DNA of 22,706 nt from an uncultured Oxalobacteraceae bacterium (GTDB lineage: Bacteria; Pseudomonadota; Gammaproteobacteria; Burkholderiales; Burkholderiaceae), in contig CAMLFK010000054.1 in assembly GCA_946479255.1 (NCBI GenBank), forward strand, positions 1 to 22,706. The letters run 5' to 3'. Numbering within the stretch: position 1 is the stretch's first letter; each line of letters opens with the position of its first letter. The notes beneath the pieces are model-generated. The model was not told the DNA's origin. It worked only from the letters and a program-made list of their open reading frames with translations, and searched no databases. Position numbers and translations under genes: made by a program. Shown here one piece after another: positions 8,085 through 14,749 of the stretch.

Positions 8085-9332
8085 ATGACGACCGATAACA
8101 AAACCAACGAACTCCGCCGTACGCTGTTGAAAGCTGGCGCCACCGCATCGCTGACAGCCGGCACCGGCCTGCTGAGCGGCGGCGTGTTTGCCGCAGCCAC
8201 TGGCGCACCAGAAAAAACGGAAGTGAAGCTTGGTTTCATTCCCCTGACCGACTGCGCCTCCGTGGTGATGGCCTCGGTACTGGGGTTCGACAAGAAATAT
8301 GGCATCAAGATTGTACTGAGCAAAGAATCTTCCTGGGCCAGCGTGCGCGACAAGCTGGTCAATGGCGAGCTCGACGCCGCCCACGTGCTGTACGGCCTGA
8401 TCTACGGCGTGCAGTCCGGTATTGGCGGCCCCAAGAAGGATATGGCTGTCCTGATGAGCCTGAACCACAACGGCCAGGCCATCACCCTGTCGAAAAAAGT
8501 TGCCGACAAGGGCGGCGTCGACGGCGCTTCGCTGGCCAAGCTGATGCAGACGGACAAGCGCGAATATTCCTTCGCCCAGACCTTCCCGACCGGCACCCAC
8601 GCGATGTGGCTGTACTACTGGCTGGCCACCTACGGCATCAATCCGATGAAGGATGCCAAGGTCATCACCGTGCCGCCGCCGCAAATGGTCGCCAATATGC
8701 GCGTCGGTAACATGGACGGCTACTGCGTCGGCGAGCCATGGAACCACCGCGCCATCGTCGACGGCGTCGGCATCACCGCCGCCACCAGCCAGGACATCTG
8801 GCAAGACCATCCGGAAAAGACCCTGGGCACCACCCTGGAGTGGACCAAGAAGTATCCGAACACCGCGCGCGCCCTGATCGCCGCCGTGCTGGACGCGAGC
8901 AAGTGGATCGACGCCGGCCTGCAGAACAAGATCAAGATGGCCGACACCATCGCCGACAAATCCTACGTCAACACCTCGGTGGACGTGATTAACCAGCGCA
9001 TCCTGGGCCGCTACCAGAATGGCCTGGGCAAGACCTGGGACGACAAGAACTACATGAAGTTCTACAACGACGGCCACGTGAATTTCCCGTACCTGTCGGA
9101 CGGCATGTGGTTCATGACCCAGCACAAGCGCTGGGGCCTGCAGAAGGGCGAGCCGGACTACCTGGCCACCGCCACCAGCGTCAACCAGATCGCGCTGTAC
9201 AAGGATGGTGCCGAGATGGCCAAGGTGAGCGTGCCGAAGTCGCCGATGCGCACGGTGAAGATGATCGACGGCACGGTTTGGGATGGCAAGAATCCGCAAG
9301 CGTACGCCGATTCTTTCAAGATCAAAGTTTAA
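8085..9332 (+). CDS. Nitrate-type ABC transporter substrate-binding protein (NrtA/CmpA family)
   Basis: This 415-residue periplasmic protein would capture nitrate (or nitrite, cyanate or bicarbonate, which related proteins bind) and deliver it to the permease next door. The N-terminus has a Tat-type signal, LRRTLLKAG, with the twin Arg at residues 11-12, then a hydrophobic stretch and a probable cleavage site near VFAAA (about residue 37). The mature part has typical family sequence: VKLGFIPLTDCASVVMA, LDAAHVLYGLIYG, and NMDGYCVGEPWN near residues 206-217. GAGGGA precedes the ATG at 8085. It heads an operon with the permease (15-base gap) and the ATPase. The sigma-54 promoter and NtrC-type site upstream favour nitrate over bicarbonate as substrate. 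Confidence 0.92.
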   Translation: MTTDNKTNELRRTLLKAGATASLTAGTGLLSGGVFAAATGAPEKTEVKLGFIPLTDCASVVMASVLGFDKKYGIKIVLSKESSWASVRDKLVNGELDAAHVLYGLIYGVQSGIGGPKKDMAVLMSLNHNGQAITLSKKVADKGGVDGASLAKLMQTDKREYSFAQTFPTGTHAMWLYYWLATYGINPMKDAKVITVPPPQMVANMRVGNMDGYCVGEPWNHRAIVDGVGITAATSQDIWQDHPEKTLGTTLEWTKKYPNTARALIAAVLDASKWIDAGLQNKIKMADTIADKSYVNTSVDVINQRILGRYQNGLGKTWDDKNYMKFYNDGHVNFPYLSDGMWFMTQHKRWGLQKGEPDYLATATSVNQIALYKDGAEMAKVSVPKSPMRTVKMIDGTVWDGKNPQAYADSFKIKV

Positions 9333-9347
9333 GTCAGGGAGCCGATC

Positions 9348-10256
9348 ATGAGTGCAGTCTTAGATTCCAAGCTGAAGGGACCGGCCGTGCTGCCGCTTGA
9401 AAAAGCCGAGCCGGAAAAGCGCAAGCGCAGCGAGCGCCTGGCCAGGCAAGGCGTGACCTTGGCCAGCGGCAAAACCTGGCTGCGAGCTGTGTTGTTGGCC
9501 GTGCTGCCGCCGCTGCTGGGCCTGTCGTTCCTGATCCTGGTGTGGCAGATCGTGTCGGCCAATAACACGACCTTCCCGTCGCCACTGGTCACCTTCACCG
9601 AAGCGGTCAATCTGTTTTCCGATCCGTTTTACAGCAACGGTCCGAACGACCAGGGCATCGGCTGGAACATCGTGGCGTCCTTGAAGCGCGTCGGCATGGG
9701 CTTCGGCGCCGCCGCCCTGGTCGGCATTCCGCTGGGCTTCATGATCGGCCGTTCCAAGTTCCTGGCCGGCATGTTCAATCCCATCGTCAGCCTGCTCAAG
9801 CCGGTCTCGCCGCTGGCCTGGCTGCCGATCGGCCTGCTGGTGTTCAAGGCTGCCGATCCTGCCGCGATCTGGTCGATCTTCATCTGCTCGATCTGGCCGA
9901 TGATCATCAACACCGCGGCCGGCGTGCAGCGCGTACCGCAGGACTATATGAACGTGGCGCGCGTGCTCAACCTGTCGGAATGGAAGATCTTCACCAAGAT
10001 CCTGCTGCCATCGGTGCTGCCTTACATGCTGACCGGCGTACGCCTGGCCATCGGTACCGCCTGGCTGGTGATCGTCGCGGCGGAAATGCTGACTGGCGGC
10101 GTGGGTATCGGCTTCTGGGTATGGGACGAGTGGAACAACCTGAACGTGCCGCACATCATTATCGCAATCGTCGTGATCGGCGTGGTTGGCCTGATCCTGG
10201 AGCAGGCGCTGGTATTCATCGCCAAATCGTTCACCTATGAAGATGCGGGGAATTAA
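9348..10256 (+). CDS. Nitrate-type ABC transporter permease (NrtB family)
   Basis: This 302-residue inner-membrane protein would form the channel of the nitrate-type importer. After a basic, soluble N-terminal stretch of about 45 residues (EKRKRSERLARQG), membrane helices begin near VLLAVLPPLLGLSFLILVW. The EAA loop that docks on the ATPase reads VPQDYMNVARVLNLSEWKIF with LLPSVLPYMLTG behind it (about residues 195-230). The protein is of normal length for the family. AGGGAG precedes the ATG at 9348. The stop codon is 2 bases before the ATPase start, which suggests translational coupling. Confidence 0.93.
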   Translation: MSAVLDSKLKGPAVLPLEKAEPEKRKRSERLARQGVTLASGKTWLRAVLLAVLPPLLGLSFLILVWQIVSANNTTFPSPLVTFTEAVNLFSDPFYSNGPNDQGIGWNIVASLKRVGMGFGAAALVGIPLGFMIGRSKFLAGMFNPIVSLLKPVSPLAWLPIGLLVFKAADPAAIWSIFICSIWPMIINTAAGVQRVPQDYMNVARVLNLSEWKIFTKILLPSVLPYMLTGVRLAIGTAWLVIVAAEMLTGGVGIGFWVWDEWNNLNVPHIIIAIVVIGVVGLILEQALVFIAKSFTYEDAGN

Positions 10257-10258
10257 TC

Positions 10259-11065
10259 ATGAAGAATCCTAAATTCATCGAAGTGCAGCACGCCGAAATG
10301 ATCTTCGAGACCCGCAAGGGCAGCTTTCATGCGCTGACCGATGTGAACCTGACGGTGGAGCAGGGCGAGTTCATCACCCTGATCGGCCACTCCGGTTGCG
10401 GCAAGTCGACCTTGCTCAACCTCCTGGCCGGCCTGACCACCGCCACCGAAGGCGCGCTGATCTGCGCCGGACGCGAGATTGCCGGGCCGTCGCCGGAACG
10501 CGCCGTGGTGTTCCAGAACCACTCGCTGCTGCCATGGCTGACCTGCTTCGAGAATGTCTACCTGGCCGTGGAGCGTGTATTCGGTTCCAAGGAATCGGCG
10601 GCGCAGATGCGTCAACGCACCTCGGCGGCGCTGGCGCTGGTCGGTTTGACGGCGGCCAGCAGCAAGCGGCCGAACGAGATCTCGGGCGGTATGAAGCAGC
10701 GTGTGGGGATTGCCCGGGCGCTGTCGATGGAGCCGAAAGTGCTGCTGATGGATGAGCCGTTTGGCGCGCTCGATGCGCTCACCCGTGCGCACTTGCAGGA
10801 TGAACTGCTGCGCATCGTCGCGCAGACCGGCTCGACCGTGGTGATGGTGACTCACGATGTGGATGAGGCGGTGCTGCTGTCGGATCGTATCGTGATGATG
10901 ACCAATGGACCGGCCGCGACGATTGGCGATATCGTGCAGGTGAGGTTGCCGCGTCCACGCGAGCGCGTGGCGCTGGCGCATGATCCGCTGTATATCGAGT
11001 ATCGGACCAAGGTGCTGGAGTTCTTGTATCACCGTCAGGCGCGGCCGCATAAAGAAGCGGCGTAA
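10259..11065 (+). CDS. Nitrate-type ABC transporter ATP-binding protein (NrtD family)
   Basis: This 268-residue cytoplasmic ATPase would power the nitrate-type importer as a homodimer. It has Walker A GHSGCGKST (residues 43-51), the Q-loop in VVFQNHSLLPWLT, the ABC signature ISGGMKQRVGIARAL (about 140-154), Walker B VLLMDEPFGALDA (about 161-173), and the H-loop His in VVMVTHDVDEAV. It is an NrtD-type single ATPase, without the extra substrate-binding domain found in cyanobacterial NrtC. It is the last gene of the operon: a strong palindrome follows at 11080-11108, and the next gene is convergent. Confidence 0.94.
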   Translation: MKNPKFIEVQHAEMIFETRKGSFHALTDVNLTVEQGEFITLIGHSGCGKSTLLNLLAGLTTATEGALICAGREIAGPSPERAVVFQNHSLLPWLTCFENVYLAVERVFGSKESAAQMRQRTSAALALVGLTAASSKRPNEISGGMKQRVGIARALSMEPKVLLMDEPFGALDALTRAHLQDELLRIVAQTGSTVVMVTHDVDEAVLLSDRIVMMTNGPAATIGDIVQVRLPRPRERVALAHDPLYIEYRTKVLEFLYHRQARPHKEAA

Positions 11066-11079
11066 GCTTCACCCACCAC

Positions 11080-11108
11080 CTGTCATTCCCGCCAAGGGGG
11101 AATGACAG
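11080..11108. repeat. Perfect palindrome between convergent genes; dRS3-like or terminator
   Basis: Two perfect 11-base arms, CTGTCATTCCC (11080-11090) and GGGAATGACAG (11098-11108), enclose a 7-base loop. It lies between the stop codons of the transporter ATPase and the EEP hydrolase. There is no T-tract on either side, so it is not a classical terminator. The core ATTCCC-N7-GGGAAT resembles dispersed palindromes such as the neisserial dRS3 (ATTCCC-N8-GGGAAT). Confidence 0.7.
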
Positions 11109-11124
11109 TGGAGGGTGCGGTGGT

Positions 11125-11970
11125 CTAATTCAGATCCAGCACAATCGGCTGATGATCCGAAGCCGCCGTCTCCGACTGCACCTCCACCTCGGTCACCCGC
11201 TCCAGCAAATCCTCGGTCACAAAGAAGTAATCGAAACAATCGGCCCGCTCCGGCCATTTAAAGCCATGAATCCCCGCCGTGGGCGCCCGCGCGATCTCGG
11301 GATGCTTATACCGCCACGCATCGACCAGCGGCAGCGCAATGCCCTGCTCGGGCGCGATCAGTTCCTGGTATTCCGGTGAATCCGGCGTGAAATTGAAATC
11401 CCCGCAGTAAATCGCCGACCCCGGTCTAAAGCCGAGCTGAAACGGCGGATCCATCACCGGATCCGGCTGGAAAATCCGCGCACGCTCGCACGCTTCCCAA
11501 TGCAGATACTTGATATGCCGGACCTGCGCCATGCGCTGCACCGGCGAGTAGTACTCCAGATGGGTGGTCAGCACGCGCACCTTGCCGCCCGGCGCTTCCA
11601 CCACCACTTCGATCAGCCCGCGCGGCATCCCGGCCGGGCTGTTGGGATCTGGCGGCCATGGCAAGAGATGCCGGTGCACCTGGGTAATGCGGTACTTCGA
11701 CAGCAGCATGTTGCCGAACTGCCGGGGCATGTTGTTTTGGTAGATCTCACTGGTCGGCTCGATGACCGGCTGATAGCCGCCAAAGGCCCCCGCCAACTGG
11801 CGGAACTGGTTGGCGTTGGCGTTGCCTTCAAGCTCGGCGTGGTTGGAGGCCACTTCCTGCAGGCAAATCACGTCCGGATTAAGTTTCCGGAGAACATCGA
11901 TGATGGCGTGAATGCGGATCCGCCCGTCCTTGCCACAGCCCCAATGAATGTTCCAACTTACAACACGCAT
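11125..11970 (-). CDS. Endonuclease/exonuclease/phosphatase (EEP) family hydrolase
   Basis: This second EEP-fold hydrolase of the window has 281 residues and is not a recent copy of the one at 5024-5998. Motifs in order are VVSWNIHWG, CLQEVASNH with the metal-binding Glu, TTHLEYYSP, YCGDFNFTPDSPEY with the catalytic Asp and Asn, and ASDHQPIVLDLN, which ends the protein with the catalytic Asp-His. All catalytic positions look intact. There is no signal peptide. GGAGGTG lies 5 bases before the ATG on the minus strand and gives a strong start. Such proteins of bacteria are often annotated only by fold; a role in DNA or phosphodiester metabolism is possible but cannot be read here. Confidence 0.9.
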   Translation of the reverse strand: MRVVSWNIHWGCGKDGRIRIHAIIDVLRKLNPDVICLQEVASNHAELEGNANANQFRQLAGAFGGYQPVIEPTSEIYQNNMPRQFGNMLLSKYRITQVHRHLLPWPPDPNSPAGMPRGLIEVVVEAPGGKVRVLTTHLEYYSPVQRMAQVRHIKYLHWEACERARIFQPDPVMDPPFQLGFRPGSAIYCGDFNFTPDSPEYQELIAPEQGIALPLVDAWRYKHPEIARAPTAGIHGFKWPERADCFDYFFVTEDLLERVTEVEVQSETAASDHQPIVLDLN

Positions 11971-12006
11971 ACTTCACCTCCGGAAGAACAGAACCGGCCC
12001 GATATT

Positions 12007-12026
12007 GCCATTCTTTGAAAAATGGC
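12007..12026. repeat. Near-perfect palindrome upstream of EEP hydrolase
   Basis: GCCATTCTTTGAAAAATGGC pairs at nine of ten positions, counting one G-T pair. It is 37 bases upstream of the hydrolase start (minus strand), just before a CAATAT -10-like hexamer. It could be an operator or a weak hairpin between tsaD and this gene. Confidence 0.4.
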
Positions 12027-12079
12027 GGTACACGGTAGGATCAGCGTAAGGCGGTGGAGTTCACTGTGGCGCCTGCAAA

Positions 12080-13120
12080 CTAGGCTGCTTCGATTTCATC
12101 CAGCGGCCAGCGGGGGCGCACATTGAAGCTGTAATCGCGCGTGGCGGCTTCAGGGTTGCGCTGCAGGCGCATGGCGCCGGCAAAGGCGATCATGGCGCCG
12201 TTGTCGGTGCAAAATTCCAATTCCGGATAAAACACACGGAACTTCTTCGCGGCCGCCGCGGCATTGAGCGAGGCGCGCAGCTGTGAGTTGGCGCCCACGC
12301 CGCCGGCGATCACCAGCCGCTTTAAACCGCTGTGGCGGATCGCGTTGACGCACTTGGCCGTCAGCACGTCCACAATCGCGTCGACAAAGCCGCGCGCGAT
12401 GTTGGCCTTGTCCTGCTCGCAAATATTGACGATGACCTTTTCCTCGTGGTTTTTCACCACGGTCAGCACCGCCGTTTTGAGACCGGAAAAGCTGAAGTTG
12501 AAATCCTTGGTGTGCAGCATAGGCCGCGGCAACTTGTAGGCGCTTGGATCGCCGAATTCAGCCAGGCGCGAGATGGCCGGCCCGCCTGGATAGCCCAGGC
12601 CCAGCAGCTTGGCCGACTTGTCGAAGGCTTCCCCGGCCGCATCGTCGAGCGTTTCACCCAGCAGGGTGTAGCGGCCCACGCCATCGACCCGCATCAGCTG
12701 GGTGTGGCCGCCGGACACCAGCAGCGCGATGAAGGGGAAGGCCGGCGGATCGCTGGCCAGCAGCGGCGACAGCAAGTGGCCTTCCAGGTGATGCACGCCC
12801 AGCACGGGTTTATCCAGGGCCAGGCCGAGGCTGCAGGCAATCGACGAGCCGACCAGCAGCGCGCCGGCCAGGCCGGGTCCTTGGGTGTAGGCGATAGCGT
12901 CGATGGCCTGCTTGCCGATGCCGGCCTTCGACAGCGTTTGTTCGAGCAAGGGAATGGCGCGCCGGATATGGTCGCGCGAGGCCAGCTCGGGCACCACGCC
13001 GCCGTATTCCTCGTGCATCGCCACTTGCGAATGGAGAGCATGCGACAGCAGGCCGCGTTGCGTGTCGTACAACGCAAGGCCGGTTTCATCGCAGGAGGAT
13101 TCGACGCCGAGAACGATCAT
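12080..13120 (-). CDS. tsaD: tRNA N6-threonylcarbamoyladenosine transferase TsaD
   Basis: TsaD moves the threonylcarbamoyl group onto A37 of tRNAs that read ANN codons, together with TsaB and TsaE. I choose the ATG at 13120 ([14 protein letters not shown], 346 residues; E. coli has 337), since the family begins at this point. The upstream ATG at 13153 would add 11 residues, and it overlaps a TACAAT -10 box (13152-13157), so transcription probably starts after it. Family features are the metal-binding HHLEGH (His111 and His115), SGGHTQL, and [10 protein letters not shown] in the ASKHA ATPase fold. No clear Shine-Dalgarno sequence precedes the start. The gene lies near rpsU-dnaG-rpoD, as in many proteobacteria. 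Confidence 0.96.
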   Translation of the reverse strand: MIVLGVESSCDETGLALYDTQRGLLSHALHSQVAMHEEYGGVVPELASRDHIRRAIPLLEQTLSKAGIGKQAIDAIAYTQGPGLAGALLVGSSIACSLGLALDKPVLGVHHLEGHLLSPLLASDPPAFPFIALLVSGGHTQLMRVDGVGRYTLLGETLDDAAGEAFDKSAKLLGLGYPGGPAISRLAEFGDPSAYKLPRPMLHTKDFNFSFSGLKTAVLTVVKNHEEKVIVNICEQDKANIARGFVDAIVDVLTAKCVNAIRHSGLKRLVIAGGVGANSQLRASLNAAAAAKKFRVFYPELEFCTDNGAMIAFAGAMRLQRNPEAATRDYSFNVRPRWPLDEIEAA

Positions 13121-13151
13121 GGGAGGTGCACAGTAGAGAGCGGAATGCGCC

Positions 13152-13157
13152 ATTGTA
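13152..13157 (-). promoter_or_regulatory. Probable -10 box of tsaD
   Basis: TACAAT reads on the minus strand, 32 bases upstream of the chosen tsaD start. I see no good -35 sequence at 16-18 bases. The box supports the start at 13120 rather than at 13153. Confidence 0.4.
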
Positions 13158-13211
13158 AAGCACCGCGCCAGCCGGGGGTGCGTCGAGGAATGCTCCAGCC
13201 CCTGCGGGCGC

Positions 13212-13227
13212 TGGCATCGCTCTTGCT
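13212..13227 (+). promoter_or_regulatory. Sigma-54 promoter of the NirD-like gene
   Basis: TGGCATCGCTCTTGCT matches the sigma-54 consensus TGGCAC-N5-TTGCW with one difference (T for C at the end of the first block). GG (13213-13214) and GC (13225-13226) are ten bases apart. Transcription should begin near 13238, 37 bases before the ATG at 13275. No full NtrC dyad is clear upstream; GGTGCAC at 13125-13131 (about -110) is a possible half-site. Confidence 0.72.
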
Positions 13228-13274
13228 AAATCATCAGTGTGATAGCAGTCGCAACAACCAACAAGGAGCGCGAC

Positions 13275-13559
13275 ATGATGGAACAATGGAAACTGGTGTG
13301 CAGGTTGAAAGACGTACCGCTGGACGGCGTGCGGCTGGTACAGCGCGGGCTGGCGTGGCAGGAATTGCCGGGCGTTCAACTATCGCGCAATGACCTCGAC
13401 CAGGTCAGCGCGGTGCTCGAAGGCGGCAGCAAGCCCTTTACCGTGATGGTGGACGACGGCAAGGTGTTCCTGGACTTGAACGAACTGAAGGCCCCGGCCA
13501 GCAGGGCCGAGGCGGCGCTGGCGGGGGCCTTCGCGGTGGCGGCGCCACCGATTTACTGA
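13275..13559 (+). CDS. Small NirD-like protein lacking Rieske ligands
   Basis: The start is the ATG at 13275, 6 bases after AAGGAG; a GTG at 13239 is in frame but sits at the predicted transcription start, so it is not used. The 94-residue product (MMEQWKLVCRLKDVPLDG ...) resembles the small subunit NirD of assimilatory nitrite reductase at both ends, as I know that family: the opening WKLVCRLKDVPLDGVRLV, a middle strand ending DQVSAV, and the closing VDDGKVFLDLNEL. The part between, where a Rieske-type domain would carry its cluster ligands or fold loops, is missing. The protein has one Cys (residue 9) and no His. A sigma-54 promoter lies upstream, so it is probably nitrogen-regulated. The homology is an inference from short similarities, and the function is unknown. 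It ends 7 bases from the convergent DAHP synthase gene. Confidence 0.75.
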   Translation: MMEQWKLVCRLKDVPLDGVRLVQRGLAWQELPGVQLSRNDLDQVSAVLEGGSKPFTVMVDDGKVFLDLNELKAPASRAEAALAGAFAVAAPPIY

Positions 13560-13566
13560 AGAGTGC

Positions 13567-14625
13567 TTACGGGCGCTGCAAGAGTTCCTTGTGCGCCGAA
13601 CGCAGCATCGCCTCGGTCGACTCCCAGTCGATACAGCCGTCGGTCACCGAGCAGCCGTATTTCAGCTGCGACAGGTCGGACGGGATCTTCTGATTGCCGC
13701 CCGCAATATTCGATTCGATCATCACGCCGACCAGCGATTGGTTGCCGTGGCGAATCTGCTGGACCACGTCCGACATCACCAGGGGCTGCAGTTCCGGCTT
13801 CTTGTAGCTGTTGGCATGCGAGCAATCGACCACCAGGGTGGCCGGCAGATTGGCTTTCTTGAGCGCCTGTTCGGCGATCGCGATCGACACCGAATCGTAG
13901 TTCGGACGGCCGTCGCCGCCGCGCAGCACCACGTGACCGTAGGCATTGCCGCTGGTGCGCACGATCGACACCTTGCCCTGGCCGTTGATGCCGAGGAAGG
14001 AGTGCGGATGGGCGGACGACAGGATGGCGTTAATGGCAATGCTGATATCGCCGTCGGTGCCGTTCTTGAAGCCGACCGGGGTCGACAGGCCGGACGACAT
14101 TTCGCGGTGGGTCTGCGATTCGGTGGTGCGCGCGCCGATCGCGGTCCAGGCGATCAGGTCGCCCAGGTACTGCGGCGAGATCGGGTCCAGCGCTTCGGTG
14201 GCGGCCGGCAGGCCCAGTTCGCACACATCCAGCAGGAACTGGCGGGCTTTTTCCATGCCGACGTTGACGCGGAAGGAATCGTCCATGTCCGGATCGTTGA
14301 TGTAGCCTTTCCAGCCGGTGGTGGTGCGCGGCTTTTCAAAGTACACGCGCATCACCAGCAGCATGGTGCCGGCCACCTCAAGCTGCAGTTCCTTCAGGCG
14401 GCGCGCGTAGTCCAGGCCCGCGACCGGGTCGTGGATCGAGCACGGGCCGACCACCACGAACAGGCGCTTGTCCTTGCGGTCGATGATGTTGCGCAGCGCC
14501 TCACGGCCCTTCATCACGGTGGCAAACGCGCGGTCGGACAGGGGCAGGCGGGTGTGGAGCTCTTCCGGGGTGGGCATGGTCGCGAAAGAGACGACGTTGG
14601 TATTTTCGATGTCGGGCGTGGTCAT
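13567..14625 (-). CDS. aroG: 3-deoxy-7-phosphoheptulonate synthase (DAHP synthase, class I, AroG/AroF type)
   Basis: This cytoplasmic enzyme joins phosphoenolpyruvate and erythrose 4-phosphate, the first step of the shikimate pathway to aromatic amino acids. I start at the ATG at 14625 (MTTPDIENTNVV, 352 residues; E. coli AroG has 350), though the frame is open upstream to 14985; the extra residues overlap ybiB and resemble nothing. Family motifs are VVVGPCSIHDP, MRVYFEKPRTTTGWKG, IGARTTESQTHRE, GFKNGTDG and DCSHANSYK, with the metal-binding Cys, His, Glu and Asp positions present. Feedback specificity (Phe, Tyr or Trp) cannot be read, so the symbol is a class label. It is divergent from ybiB and convergent with the NirD-like gene. 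Confidence 0.94.
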   Translation of the reverse strand: MTTPDIENTNVVSFATMPTPEELHTRLPLSDRAFATVMKGREALRNIIDRKDKRLFVVVGPCSIHDPVAGLDYARRLKELQLEVAGTMLLVMRVYFEKPRTTTGWKGYINDPDMDDSFRVNVGMEKARQFLLDVCELGLPAATEALDPISPQYLGDLIAWTAIGARTTESQTHREMSSGLSTPVGFKNGTDGDISIAINAILSSAHPHSFLGINGQGKVSIVRTSGNAYGHVVLRGGDGRPNYDSVSIAIAEQALKKANLPATLVVDCSHANSYKKPELQPLVMSDVVQQIRHGNQSLVGVMIESNIAGGNQKIPSDLSQLKYGCSVTDGCIDWESTEAMLRSAHKELLQRP

Positions 14626-14749
14626 GGGGCTCAGGTTTGTGGGATACGTGGATCTGAGAGTGTAGTCTGAAATCGGGGTTATTGCAGGGATGCAGCACAA
14701 TCGACTATCCTTTCTTAAATTTTTGCGTGCGCTGTTGTAAGCTTCGGTC

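Noticed and set aside
13122..13182. NtrC dyad upstream of the NirD-like gene
   Set aside because: GGTGCAC at 13125-13131 is only a half-site, and GCAC ... GTGC at 13161-13181 has the wrong spacing (13 bases).
13239..13274. GTG start at 13239 for the NirD-like gene
   Set aside because: It coincides with the predicted transcription start; the ATG at 13275 has AAGGAG at a good distance.
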